Below are positions 8,601 through 18,800 of a stretch of 60,436 bases of DNA, in pieces. The notes below the pieces were generated by a model. The model saw nothing but the letters and a program-made list of their open reading frames with translations, did no database searches and was not told the origin of the DNA. How positions within the stretch are numbered: the stretch's first letter is position 1; every line of letters begins with the position of its first letter. The position numbers were made by a program, and so were the translations under genes. Origin of the DNA: Gammaproteobacteria bacterium. Lineage in GTDB: Bacteria > Pseudomonadota > Gammaproteobacteria > Steroidobacterales > JABDKV01. The DNA lies in contig JAOTXU010000019.1 of assembly GCA_029862165.1 (NCBI GenBank), positions 1 to 60,436 on the forward strand, written 5' to 3'.

Positions 8601-11600
8601 ATGCTGACTACACTACGATTGATATCGAGCACCGGATCATTGAGCGTGATGGGAATAGTAATTCGGTCAAACGCCCCGGGAATCGAACCGGTAGACCAGT
8701 TGTTTCCAATATTCCAGTCTGTGGGACCACCCAAATCACCACCGAGCCAGCTCACTGGGACACCGGTGCCAACGACAATAATATCGAGCGTTTCAATTGC
8801 GTTCCCGCCAGGATCCGGTTTTTCAGAACTGAGCACCTCGGTGCGACTTGTGATGGTCGCCGGCGCGGCTGCTGTAACTGTCGCGTTGATGATAAGCGTT
8901 TCAGAACTGCCGACTGTGAGTCCGAAGCCATCCCAGTTGCCAGTAATCGGTGCGTAAGTACCCATGCTCGGTGTTACGGTGTCGTAAGTGAGACCAGCCG
9001 GTACAAGATTCTGGAGTTGTACTGCGAGCGTGTCGAATGGACCGGAGTTCGTGACCGTCACCGTGATGGTGACGGGGTCCAGGGTCTCGGGGATAGGCTG
9101 ATCCACAGTCGTCGTGATGCTCAGATCGGCGAGTTTTACCGGTACAGTGCTGGTCATTGTGTAATCGTCTTCGGCCGGTGCCCCATTGCCCGGTGTGGAG
9201 TCCGGATCAGGTTCTGTGGCTGTTGCCACCTCGGCGATTACGTCATACGGACCGGTTGTGTTAACAGTGGCAGTGATATTGAGAAGCACTGTCCCGTTGA
9301 CGCTGGGTAAAGTCCATACACCTGCGATCTCGTCGTAACCTGCCGGGTCGTCGGATGATACAAATGTGTAGCCCGGTCCCAACGCTAAAGCTACTGTGAC
9401 TCCGGTCGCGGTGCTGGGACCAGCGTTGGTCAAATCTAGAGTGAACACGACATCGTCGCCGACGGTTGGTGTCGGGTCATCGACAGCGAGTGAAAGAGAC
9501 AAATCGGCCAACGCCTGGACATTGACGGTGAATGTGCTCTCTACCCAAAGCCCCGGCGTATCGCTGGCACGAACGGTCAGGTCCGCGTTGCCATTGGTGT
9601 CCGGAGCGAAATCGAGCGTGAGCGTGCCTGCGACACCATCGATGCCCAGCGAAGTAAATAACCCCGGGTTTGTGTTAGCGGTGATTGTATAAGTGAGATC
9701 AGCATCAGCTTCTTCCGGATCGTCGAAAACCGCGAACAGATCGATAACATGGTCAACCGCATCCTCTAACACACTGACATTGGCGATCCCGACCGTCGTT
9801 GGTGTTTCGTTGACATTGGTAACCGTGATGGCAAAACTCTGCTCGAATGTTCCGCCATTGCCGTCATCGGTGCTAGTGCGCACCGAGTAGGCCGACTGGG
9901 TTTCGAAGTCGAACACGGCGGTGGTGACTAATTGATCGCCGCTGATGGCGAAGCTCGCGTTATCTGTATCACCGACGCCGGCGACCAGGGCATAACTGTG
10001 GACATCGGCTATGTCGGGATCGGTGGTGGTAAATGTGCCGACCAGCGCACCGGCTGCGAGATTTTCAGCCACAGTACTGCTGTCGATGGCAATCGCGGTC
10101 GGTGCATCGTTAGCATCGGTAACGGTGATGGCAAAGCTCTGTTCGAATGTTCCGCCATTGCCGTCATCGGTGCTAATGCGCACCGAGTAGGCCGACTGGG
10201 TTTCGAAGTCGAACACGGCAGTGGTGACTAATTGATCGCTACTGATGGCGAAGCTCGCGTTATCTGTATCACCGACGCCGGCGACCAGGGCATAACTGTG
10301 GACATCGGCTATGTCGGGATCGGTGGTGGTAAATGTGCCGACCAGCGCACCGGCTGCGAGATTTTCAGCCACAGTACTGCTGTCGATGGCAATCGCGGTC
10401 GGTGCATCGTTAGCATCGGTAACGGTGATGGCAAAACTCTGCTCGAATGTTCCGCCATTGCCGTCATCGGTGCTAATGCGCACCGAGTAGGCCGACTGGG
10501 TTTCGAAATCGAACACTGCGGTGGTGACTAATTGATCGCCACTGATGGCGAAGCTCGCGTTATCTGTATCACCGGCACCGGCGACCAGGGCATAACCGTG
10601 GACATCGGCAATGTCGGGATCGGTGGTGGTAAATGTGCCGACTAGCGCACCGGCTGCGAGGTTTTCGGCAATTGTATTCCCGCTTATTGCAATAGCGGTG
10701 GGGGAGACGTTGGCCAAGACACTGACGGTTGCTGTGACCGTGGCTAAATTTCCGACGGTGTCGGTTGCCGCAAACAACACGACAGTGTCGCCAATCGGGA
10801 AAGTCGCCGGGAGGGCACTGCCATCGGTGAGAGTAGTGATCACCGGCACCGCACCGTCTCGATCATCGGTTGCAACCGCGGAACCGAGAAATACCTGAAT
10901 GGCCGGGTTCAGTATGGAAGTCCCACTGGCGTCGTCTCGCAAAACCGAGATGTCCACCGGATTGGTATTAAATGTTGGTGGCGTCGTGTCTGGCAGTTCG
11001 CCGGACTGTGAGCAGATTGTCGTGTCGACTTGGATCAGCGTAGTGGATTCCCAGGCGTTCGAATTATTGTTCCGGAAACGCAGAATTTCGTTATTCAGAT
11101 CCAGTCCTGTTGGAAAATCTTGTGGTGAACCGCCGACATTCACCGTCACGGTTCCATTCAGATCCTGTCCGTCGAGAACACAATCGGACAGGTCATCCAC
11201 TAATCCGTGCATTACACTAAAATTGGGTGTGGTTTCGGCGAGGGCGACAGTTGCGCGGTTCAATACGTTGGCTGCACCGCCCGACGCCATGGCATATTGG
11301 CGCACCGGCTCGGCAGTGGTCGGATCCGGGGACGCCGGGTCTGTCAGTCTGGTCGACACCACATCGAAGCCGAAAGCCTGGGTAAATCGTGTGCGATTAC
11401 TCTCGAATACACTGAGGAAGTTCGCACCCACGGTTTCGCGGCGGGATTTCACCAACAATGCATTACTGTAAACAGTGATCGCCAGATGGTTCTCGGTGGC
11501 CGGGAGGATTGCCTCGAATTCATCGGTCGCCTGCAATGTAAGGACACGGCGCAGGGTCGGATCAATTACGGAATCAGATTCGTCCAGGAAAGAGCCGCCC

Positions 11601-12556
11601 GAAGTGACTGCAAGCAGGGGTATGCGGGGAAAGGGGAGTTCGACGCACCATTGTCCCGCGCCATCAGTGACCGACCAGGCAACTGGATCTGGGGATGCGC
11701 GATTTCCCTGGCCATCGACGGGGTACAGTGCAACGATCGCCCCTTCCACCGGACCCTTTAGAAAGCTGCCGCAAGTCAAATCGGTGACTGGTGGCGGGCC
11801 GCCGTCCACAATTGTCAGGCTGATTGCTGCAGACGCATCATCGATGCCGTCACTGACCGTGTAGACCAAGCTGTCGTGCCCGGAATAGCCCATGTCAGGC
11901 ATATAGAGAACGTGGTCGTCGGTGGTGTCCGCAGGCGTGCCGTTGTCATCGATGACTGCTGTTCCGTGGACGGGCGTCGTTATTGAAATTATCAAAAGGT
12001 CATCGCCATCGGGATCGCTGTCATTTAACAGGACCGGCACCAGGGCCGGCGTGTCCATCGCCATGGAAGCATCGTCGCCGTTTGCATCAGGACGAATGTT
12101 GTTACCCGTGCCGCTATTGCCAGCGGGAGAAAAAATCAGGATTTCAGCGTTGGCACGTGCCCGGCCATTTCGGCTATCGCCTATCGTGTATGCGAATGTG
12201 TCCGTACCGGAGAACCCGGCATTTGGCGTGTAGAGTACGTAATCGTCGCCAGGATTCCCGGCGGTGCCGTTATCATGGATGACGGCACTGCCGTTAGCGG
12301 GCTGTGTAATTTCGATGATGTGAATTTCGTCGCCATCAGGGTCCACATCGTTACTGAGCACATCGACTTTGCTACTGCCATCTGGCGACACAAAGACCGA
12401 GTCCGAACCGGCGACAGGTGGATCATTGGGACTATCGGGTACGGCAGCCGGACCCGAGGCGCCGCCACCGCCGCCGCTGCAAGCCGATAACAGCATGATG
12501 AGCACGACACACAATCGCCGCGAGCGTGTTGATGATGCTCGTACATGCCGTGTCAA
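5663..12556 (-). CDS. Giant multidomain surface lipoprotein (Ig/cadherin/beta-helix)
   Basis: A 2297-residue predicted surface lipoprotein. It starts at TTG 12556, supported by AGGGAGAG seven bases upstream and a lipoprotein signal (CVVLIMLLSAC, lipidated Cys26). In order: two cadherin/Ig-like domains with NDVDPDGD and NDSDPDGD (about 45-250); a module of about 270 residues shared with the divergent neighbour (starts CGSFLKGPVEGAIVALYPVD); an HYR-like domain (about 525-620); three near-identical 100-residue cadherin repeats (about 622-920); two DUF11-type domains opening ADLSLSLAVDDP and ADLSITTTVDQP (about 1017-1268); a beta-rich stretch beginning WNIGNNWSTG; thrombospondin-type-3 calcium repeats (DSDGDGITD, DSDGDGLSD, DSDGDGVSD; about 1670-1750); a right-handed beta-helix (about 1752-2168); and a C-terminal beta domain. 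Such proteins usually act in adhesion, biofilm or calcium-dependent surface layers. No enzymatic motif is visible and the function is unknown. Confidence 0.88.
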   Translation of the reverse strand: MTRHVRASSTRSRRLCVVLIMLLSACSGGGGGASGPAAVPDSPNDPPVAGSDSVFVSPDGSSKVDVLSNDVDPDGDEIHIIEITQPANGSAVIHDNGTAGNPGDDYVLYTPNAGFSGTDTFAYTIGDSRNGRARANAEILIFSPAGNSGTGNNIRPDANGDDASMAMDTPALVPVLLNDSDPDGDDLLIISITTPVHGTAVIDDNGTPADTTDDHVLYMPDMGYSGHDSLVYTVSDGIDDASAAISLTIVDGGPPPVTDLTCGSFLKGPVEGAIVALYPVDGQGNRASPDPVAWSVTDGAGQWCVELPFPRIPLLAVTSGGSFLDESDSVIDPTLRRVLTLQATDEFEAILPATENHLAITVYSNALLVKSRRETVGANFLSVFESNRTRFTQAFGFDVVSTRLTDPASPDPTTAEPVRQYAMASGGAANVLNRATVALAETTPNFSVMHGLVDDLSDCVLDGQDLNGTVTVNVGGSPQDFPTGLDLNNEILRFRNNNSNAWESTTLIQVDTTICSQSGELPDTTPPTFNTNPVDISVLRDDASGTSILNPAIQVFLGSAVATDDRDGAVPVITTLTDGSALPATFPIGDTVVLFAATDTVGNLATVTATVSVLANVSPTAIAISGNTIAENLAAGALVGTFTTTDPDIADVHGYALVAGAGDTDNASFAISGDQLVTTAVFDFETQSAYSVRISTDDGNGGTFEQSFAITVTDANDAPTAIAIDSSTVAENLAAGALVGTFTTTDPDIADVHSYALVAGVGDTDNASFAISSDQLVTTAVFDFETQSAYSVRISTDDGNGGTFEQSFAITVTDANDAPTAIAIDSSTVAENLAAGALVGTFTTTDPDIADVHSYALVAGVGDTDNASFAISGDQLVTTAVFDFETQSAYSVRTSTDDGNGGTFEQSFAITVTNVNETPTTVGIANVSVLEDAVDHVIDLFAVFDDPEEADADLTYTITANTNPGLFTSLGIDGVAGTLTLDFAPDTNGNADLTVRASDTPGLWVESTFTVNVQALADLSLSLAVDDPTPTVGDDVVFTLDLTNAGPSTATGVTVALALGPGYTFVSSDDPAGYDEIAGVWTLPSVNGTVLLNITATVNTTGPYDVIAEVATATEPDPDSTPGNGAPAEDDYTMTSTVPVKLADLSITTTVDQPIPETLDPVTITVTVTNSGPFDTLAVQLQNLVPAGLTYDTVTPSMGTYAPITGNWDGFGLTVGSSETLIINATVTAAAPATITSRTEVLSSEKPDPGGNAIETLDIIVVGTGVPVSWLGGDLGGPTDWNIGNNWSTGSIPGAFDRITIPITLNDPVLDINRSVVSIDVRSGATLHLNSNELTVFGEVKSDGLISGPCPASRIVMLGGVISGSLPEVELAGNVSAGGTIDVACNLQLTGGQFHQAGQTINVAGDFSVLLTGILLQHHGGADDINVMGNVLFNGGDHSLQVNGSAPLNDGLILVAGNFAQMGHQHSFAAENKHTVVFNGAATQTVFLANPDNSNPDQGDPPLSGSRFARLMVDKNPADGVVDFQSDAAVLKRLIIGELYTPVLTSTTGNIMIAGGVDIKDITVGQTQSVIFDHLPLKFVEGDDFSDFEGAAFTNMDPARPQIEIVRPDLDGLSKKEFRFFNFETLPDTASGGYYILAENTDPDITNNLTLTVINSQPMHGEPWTNTVGNFTIVWGGATDDSDGDGITDADEFTNGTDPRSTDSDGDGLSDSEELAAGTDALSPDSDGDGVSDGVEVLAGTDPNTAMVPGNIYYVRPAPLGDDANGGTSWSDALATNIGVRSTIPGGASPADPIFVLYDGGIYDPLVVDRDNVVYAGSLGPGIFSPPAAPTTIFDASSVPETSVAEIVGSTGITLQHIRLTGGSRTGAGGGCCEGGGLFVDNASQVTVQGSEIVSNVAKKRGGGFFVESGGALTLSGSRVSGNTVTDGGGAGVSSGGAGVVYGTLWLENTVVADNRQAGTDGVEGGGALYVSGADQLTVLHSAFLGNYSASHGGALWIDGVPAPTSLKNNLFVGNVADQGAGGAVAIANANLGAFLRFESNTVAHNQVLTTGLYGGGVDLVSADNAELRDNIVYFNDDGVLGTVGGDNYFDHDAVVFSEYNDFEDDPTLGVNFNYDGNPDFEQGYYLEPGSPAVDRGSVTATAAGLESPFTTQIDGSGDAGVLDQGYHHSRASVGLADDAVLAGWQCDNPGELTLTVVPTLFVRGVGILDLGSGRLVEAKITGASSTGVIDDRSSITNLDPGGADYRVAIDEGDGRYRITVFDVIVSPGTVQIGLKIDNIDDNITVTTPSLVTIPGC
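9830..10729 (-). repeat. Three tandem 300-bp cadherin repeats
   Basis: Blocks at 9830-10129, 10130-10429 and 10430-10729 repeat with an exact 300-bp period and differ at only a few bases. Compare the lines at 9901, 10201 and 10501, which differ at a handful of positions. Each encodes one cadherin domain (DSSTVAENLAAGALVGTF, then AYSVRISTDDGNGGTFEQSF). Near-identity at silent sites points to recent duplication or gene conversion. Confidence 0.9.
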
Positions 12557-12743
12557 GTTTTTTCTCTCCCTGCTCAGATGTCCGCCCGTGCCCTCACGCC
12601 GAAGCTCACTGCTACTTATGTAAAGCAGAAGCGATCAATACGTGAAACTAAGCCACCTAAATGAATAGTACTGAGAAGGGCCGCAGACTGGCGTGGGGCG
12701 AGTCACAAATCACCAGATTGACGAGGAGCGGTCGACGAGTAGT

Positions 12744-12792
12744 GCGTCACACTTTGCGTCACAAGAACCAATCAATGTCAAAGTTGTGACGC
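12744..12792. promoter_or_regulatory. GCGTCAC operator-like cluster between the divergent giant genes
   Basis: The 298-bp divergent gap (12557-12854) contains GCGTCACA at 12744-12751, GCGTCACAA at 12756-12764 (12-bp offset), and the inverted TTGTGACGC at 12784-12792. The second and third form a perfect 9-bp inverted repeat with a 19-bp spacer. The spacing suits a dimeric regulator binding upstream of the 2979-residue gene. I found no convincing -35/-10 pair on either strand, and no other gene in the gap. Confidence 0.4.
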
Positions 12793-12854
12793 TGCACGAC
12801 CTCGGAATTGCCGTTGTTCGTTACACTTTCCAGACTGTTATTTTTGTTTCTTAA

Positions 12855-15800
12855 ATGACTGAAAAGACGGGAAAAGGCTCGAGTTTTGCTCAGAGCGCGG
12901 TGCTGTTGTGGGCTGCGCTGTGCATCTCGTGCAGTGGTGGTGGTTCGACGGGTCAGAATAATCCGGGGACCGCTAACAACCCGCCCCAGGCCTCTAACAT
13001 CGAGAGGCAAGCACTTCCCAATTCCCTGTTGGTCTTACGGGTCCTCGACACCAGCTTCGATCGGGACGACAACTCGTTGAAGATTCTGTCCGTGACACAA
13101 CCCGCGCATGGCGAGGTCACCATAGAAGACAACAGCACTCCCGTCGATTTCTCTGACGATTATCTACTGTATATTTGCGATAACGCTTTTGTCGGCGTCG
13201 TAAACTTTCAGTACACCATCAGCGACGACAGCAATGGCCGTTCGACCGGGACAGTGGAGATCACGATCGGCAGCCAGATAAATAACCCACCGCTGGCGGT
13301 TGACGATGCGGTAGTCGTTGGCGTCGATACCCCCATAGCGATTGCTGTACTGGGCAATGATTCAGATCCCGACAGCGACCCGATTCACATCGACAGTTTT
13401 TCGGTACCGGGTGCCGGTGCGCTTGCCCAGACTGATGCCGGCACACCGACCGATCCGGCTGATGACATGATCGTGTATACGCCGTCTCTGGGATACGTTG
13501 GTACGGATTCTTTTTCTTATTGGATTAGCGATGGCGAGCATACGTCACAGGCCGTGGTGGCGATCGTCGTCGGTAATCCGCCACCGACCGAGACGGTTTG
13601 TGGTATCGCGATGAAAGGCGCGCTGCGGGGGGCGCTGATTCAACTATTCCCGATTGATACCTCAGGCGTGCCGACTTCAGTGCTGCCAGTGGCCCAGGCG
13701 GTAACCGACAATGACGGCACCTGGTGTGCTGACGTTGCGTTACCACGGGGAGATCTTCTGGTGCGCAGTCTGGGAGGCGAATTTACCGACGAGACTGATA
13801 CCGGCGGAGCGGGCGGCGTGCGTCGGACGATTGTCTTAGAGAGTGGCGCTTTTCTGGAGACGGTTTTGCCGGCAGGTGAGACTTTTGCATCACTGAATCT
13901 GTTTACCAACGCGATTCTGGAACAGGTACGCAACGTTGCCGGACCGGGCAGTTTCTTGGGTGTTCTAACCGTCAAACGGGATCTGTACCGGCAGGCCTTT
14001 GGCTGGAGCGCCGATCTCGCGACGACTACACCTTCCGATGCCGCGTTGCTTAATCCTGCAGATCCCGAAGCTTCCCGGGTTTATGCCATGTCGCTGGGTG
14101 GCATAGCCAACGTGATCAACGAGGTAGCTGTCCGCTTCGCCGAACCGCACATGACATTCGAGATGATCCGGGCCATTGTCATCGATCTCACCGATTGCCT
14201 GCTCGATGGGCACCATTATGTCGGTGCCACACGGACGCCGGTGATGTTTGATTTGGACGGATCGCCGCAACTGCTGCCGGATGATCTCAATCTGAATCTG
14301 GCTATTCTGCGCTTCCGTAACAACAACCTCGGTGATTTTGGTAGTACACCACTGGCACAGATCAACGGTTCCGTATGTCTGGGTGATTCGAGCGACGATG
14401 ATGACCTGCCGCCGGTTTTTGTGCCCGACCCACTGGCCGATTTCAACACGCCGGCGACCGGGCCACTAACAAATCTGCTCGCGGTCACCCCGGTTCCGCT
14501 GGTGGTCGATAACCTCGATCCCTTCCCGGATGTCGTCGCCGTTGCGATTCATACCGGTGCTGGCGTACCGGTATTGTTGTCGGACCCCAATGTACCGCCG
14601 GGCGTATACGATATCACTTGGAGCGCAAACGATTCGGCTGCGGTGCCCAACATCACCCAGCGTGTGCAACGGGTAAACATTACCGCGAACAACGACGGCT
14701 CGATTGACTTGTCTCCCGCTGAGTTTATTCCGGCTGTCGGGCTGGTAATTACTGTCACCGATCCTGATCTCAATACCGATGTTGCTGCTGCCGACAACGC
14801 AAGCGTGACCGTTCGCAATGTCGACTCTCTTGAAGTGGAAACGGTCACACTGACTGAGACTGGTGTGTCGACCGGCGTGTTTACCGCAACACTACCGACC
14901 GCCTTTGGAACAATCGCAGGGGCGAACGAGGATGGACAGATCGTCGTTGAGGCCGGCAACACAGTCGAAGGGCAGTACGCCGATACGCATGACTCGAGTG
15001 GAAATCCAGCTGTGCGCAGCGATACCTCACTAATTCTGGGTGGTGCGACCGGTACATTTGCGATTACCCCTGGGTCCATCATTCCTGGACAGACACTGAC
15101 GTTAACGCTGACTGACGTCGATCTCGATGCAGATACCGGAGCCGCCGATGTTGCGTCGATCGTCATACACAACACTGCAACACTCGAATCGGAGACCGTT
15201 GCGCTGACAGAGACTGGAATAAGCAGCGGTGTCTTTACCGGCAGCCTGGTAACAACGTTTGGACTCGCTGCGGGACTGGACGATAACGGCACGCTTAACG
15301 TCAAGGCCGGTGACGTGGCGGAAGGTACGTACAACGATGCACTAACGGTCAACGGTGGCACGGCGAGCGTTGTCGATAATTCGGCGGTCACTGGTGGTGC
15401 CAGCGGCACGATCCTACTCGCCCCGGATCCGATCGTGGTCGGTAACACATTAACGATTACTGTCAACGATTCTGACCTGGACACTAATCCGGCCATGGCC
15501 GAGACGGTCAACGTGACTGTTAGCAACACGGTCACCAGCGAAGTCGAGACTGTGACACTGAACGAAACCGGTCTGAACACGGGTATCTTTGGCAACACGC
15601 TTAACACGCAGTTCGGCAGCGTGGCCGGCGCAAACAACAACGGCATGCTGGACGTACAAGATAACGACACCGTCGAAGTAGCCTACAATGACGTCCTGAC
15701 GGCTGTTGGAGGTACAGCGACGGTGACCGATACATCGCCTGTTAACGGTGGTGTCGGCGGCACGATCGCGCTAAGCCCCGACCCGATTGTGGTCGGCAAC

Positions 15801-18800
15801 ACACTGACGGTAACGGTTAACGACACCGATCTGAACACCAACCCGGCTGTCGCAGAAACCGTCGATATCACGGTCACCAACACGACCACCAGCGAGTTCG
15901 AAACGCTAACGCTGACAGAAACGGGTGTCTCTACCGGAATATTCAACAGGACTCTTAATACGCAGTTCGGCACAGGCGGTGTCAGCGAAGACGGCGTGCT
16001 GGATGTACAAGACAACGATGGTGTAGAAGCCAGTTACGACGACGGCTTTACGACCAGTGGCGGTACTGCGACGGTGACGGATACTTCTCCGGTCAACGGT
16101 GGCGTAACGGGCAGCATCGTTGTCAATCCCAATACGATCAATCCTGGCAACACGCTGACCATTACCGTCACCGATGCCGATCTGGACACCAACCCCACGG
16201 CGGCTGAGACAGTCGATGTAACCGTCACCAACACGGCAACCAGCGAAGTAGAGACGGTGACTTTGACCGAAACCGGTGTCAACACGGGCATTTTCAGTAA
16301 CACGCTGAACACGCAGTTCGGTACCGCTGGCACGGACGAAGACGGTGTGCTCGATGTGCAGGCCGGTGAAAATGCCCAAGGGAGCTATGATGACGCGTTA
16401 CTGACCAACGGCGATTCAGCGACGGTCACTGACACGACTGCAGTCAACGGCGGTACCACCGGCAGCATCGTACTGAGCCCCAACACGATTATCCCCGGCG
16501 ACACATTGACCATCACCGTCACAGATGCTGACCTTGATACCAATGCTGGTTTCGCTGAAACGGTTGATGTCACGGTGACCAATACCGGCACCAGCGAAGT
16601 CGAGACCGTGACACTGACTGAAACCGGTGTGAACACGGGCATTTTCGACAACACCCTCAACACGCAATTCGGAATAGCTGGCACGGACGAAGACGGTGTA
16701 CTCGATGTGCAGGCCGGAGAAAGTGCTGAGGCTGTCTATGATGATGCGTTGATTGCCAACGGCGATTCGGCGACGGTCACTAACACCACAGCAGTCAATG
16801 GCGGTACCACCGGCAGTATCGCACTGAGCCCCAACGCGATTATCCCCGGCGACACGCTAACCATAACAGTGACAGATGCTGACCTTGATACCAATCCTGG
16901 TCTCGCTGAAACGGTTGAAGCCACGGTCACCAATACGGACACCAGCGAAGTCGAAACGGTGACGTTGACTGAGACGGGTGTTAACACGGGCATTTTTAGC
17001 AATACACTCAATACGCAATTTGGTATAGCTGGTACGGACGAAGACGGTGTGCTCGATGTGCAGGGTGGAGAAAGCGCTGAGGCTGCCTATGACGATGCGT
17101 TGATTGCCAACGGCGATTCAGCGACGGTCACCGACACCACGAGTGTCAGTTTCGGAACTACCGGCACTATCGTGCTCAGCCCCAACACGATTCTCCCGGG
17201 CGATACGGTGACCATCACCGTCACCGATGCCGACCTCGATACGAATCCTGCACTGGCCGAGACGGTCGATGTAACCGTCACGAACACGACCACCAGCGAA
17301 GTCGAAACCGTGACGCTCACCGAAACCGGCGTCAACACCGGCATCTTCAGTAACACACTCAACACGCAGTTCGGCACCGCCGGCACGGATGAGGACGGTA
17401 TCCTCGATGTGCAGGCCGGAGAAAGTGCCGAGGCCGCCTATGATGATGCGTTGATTGCCAACGGTGATTCAGCGACGGTCACCGACACGACAGCAGTCAA
17501 CGGCGGTACGACCGGCAGTATCGTACTGAGCCCCAATACGGTCAATCCGGGTGACACATTAACCATCACTGTCACCGATGACGATCTGGATGCCAATCCG
17601 GCGGTGACTGAAACGGTCGATGTAACCGTCACCAACACGGCGACCAGCGAAGTAGAGACGGTGACTTTGACCGAAACCGGTGTCAACACGGGCATTTTCA
17701 GTAACACGCTGAACACGCAGTTCGGTACCGCTGGCACGGACGAAGACGGTGTGCTCGATGTGCAGGCCGGTGAAAATGCCCAAGGGAGCTATGATGACGC
17801 GTTACTGACCAACGGCGATTCAGCGACGGTCACTGACACGACTGCAGTCAACGGCGGTACCACCGGCAGCATCGTACTGAGCCCCAACACGATTATCCCC
17901 GGCGACACATTGACCATCACCGTCACAGATGCTGACCTTGATACCAATGCTGGTTTCGCTGAAACGGTTGATGTCACGGTGACCAATACCGGCACCAGCG
18001 AAGTCGAGACCGTGACACTGACTGAAACCGGTGTGAACACGGGCATTTTCGACAACACCCTCAACACGCAATTCGGAATAGCTGGCACGGACGAAGACGG
18101 TGTACTCGATGTGCAGGCCGGAGAAAGTGCTGAGGCTGTCTATGATGATGCGTTGATTGCCAACGGCGATTCGGCGACGGTCACTAACACCACAGCAGTC
18201 AATGGCGGTACCACCGGCAGTATCGCACTGAGCCCCAACGCGATTATCCCCGGCGACACGCTAACCATAACAGTGACAGATGCTGACCTTGATACCAATC
18301 CTGGTCTCGCTGAAACGGTTGAAGCCACGGTCACCAATACGGACACCAGCGAAGTCGAAACGGTGACGTTGACTGAGACGGGTGTTAACACGGGCATTTT
18401 TAGCAATACACTCAATACGCAATTTGGTATAGCTGGTACGGACGAAGACGGTGTGCTCGATGTGCAGGGTGGAGAAAGCGCTGAGGCTGCCTATGACGAT
18501 GCGTTGATTGCCAACGGCGATTCAGCGACGGTCACCGACACCACGAGTGTCAGTTTCGGAACTACCGGCACTATCGTGCTCAGCCCCAACACGATTCTCC
18601 CGGGCGATACGGTGACCATCACCGTCACCGATGCCGACCTCGATACGAATCCTGCACTGGCCGAGACGGTCGATGTAACCGTCACGAACACGACCACCAG
18701 CGAAGTCGAAACCGTGACGCTCACCGAAACCGGCGTCAACACCGGCATCTTCAGTAACACACTCAACACGCAGTTCGGCACCGCCGGCACGGATGAGGAC

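Noticed and set aside
8243..9310. 355-codon plus-strand ORF inside the minus-strand giant gene
   Set aside because: The minus-strand frame has clear lipoprotein and domain structure; the opposite frame has no recognisable domain or ribosome-binding site.
12744..12792. CRP-type site between the giant genes
   Set aside because: The TCACA and TGTGA half sites are in the reverse order to the CRP consensus, and the spacing does not fit.
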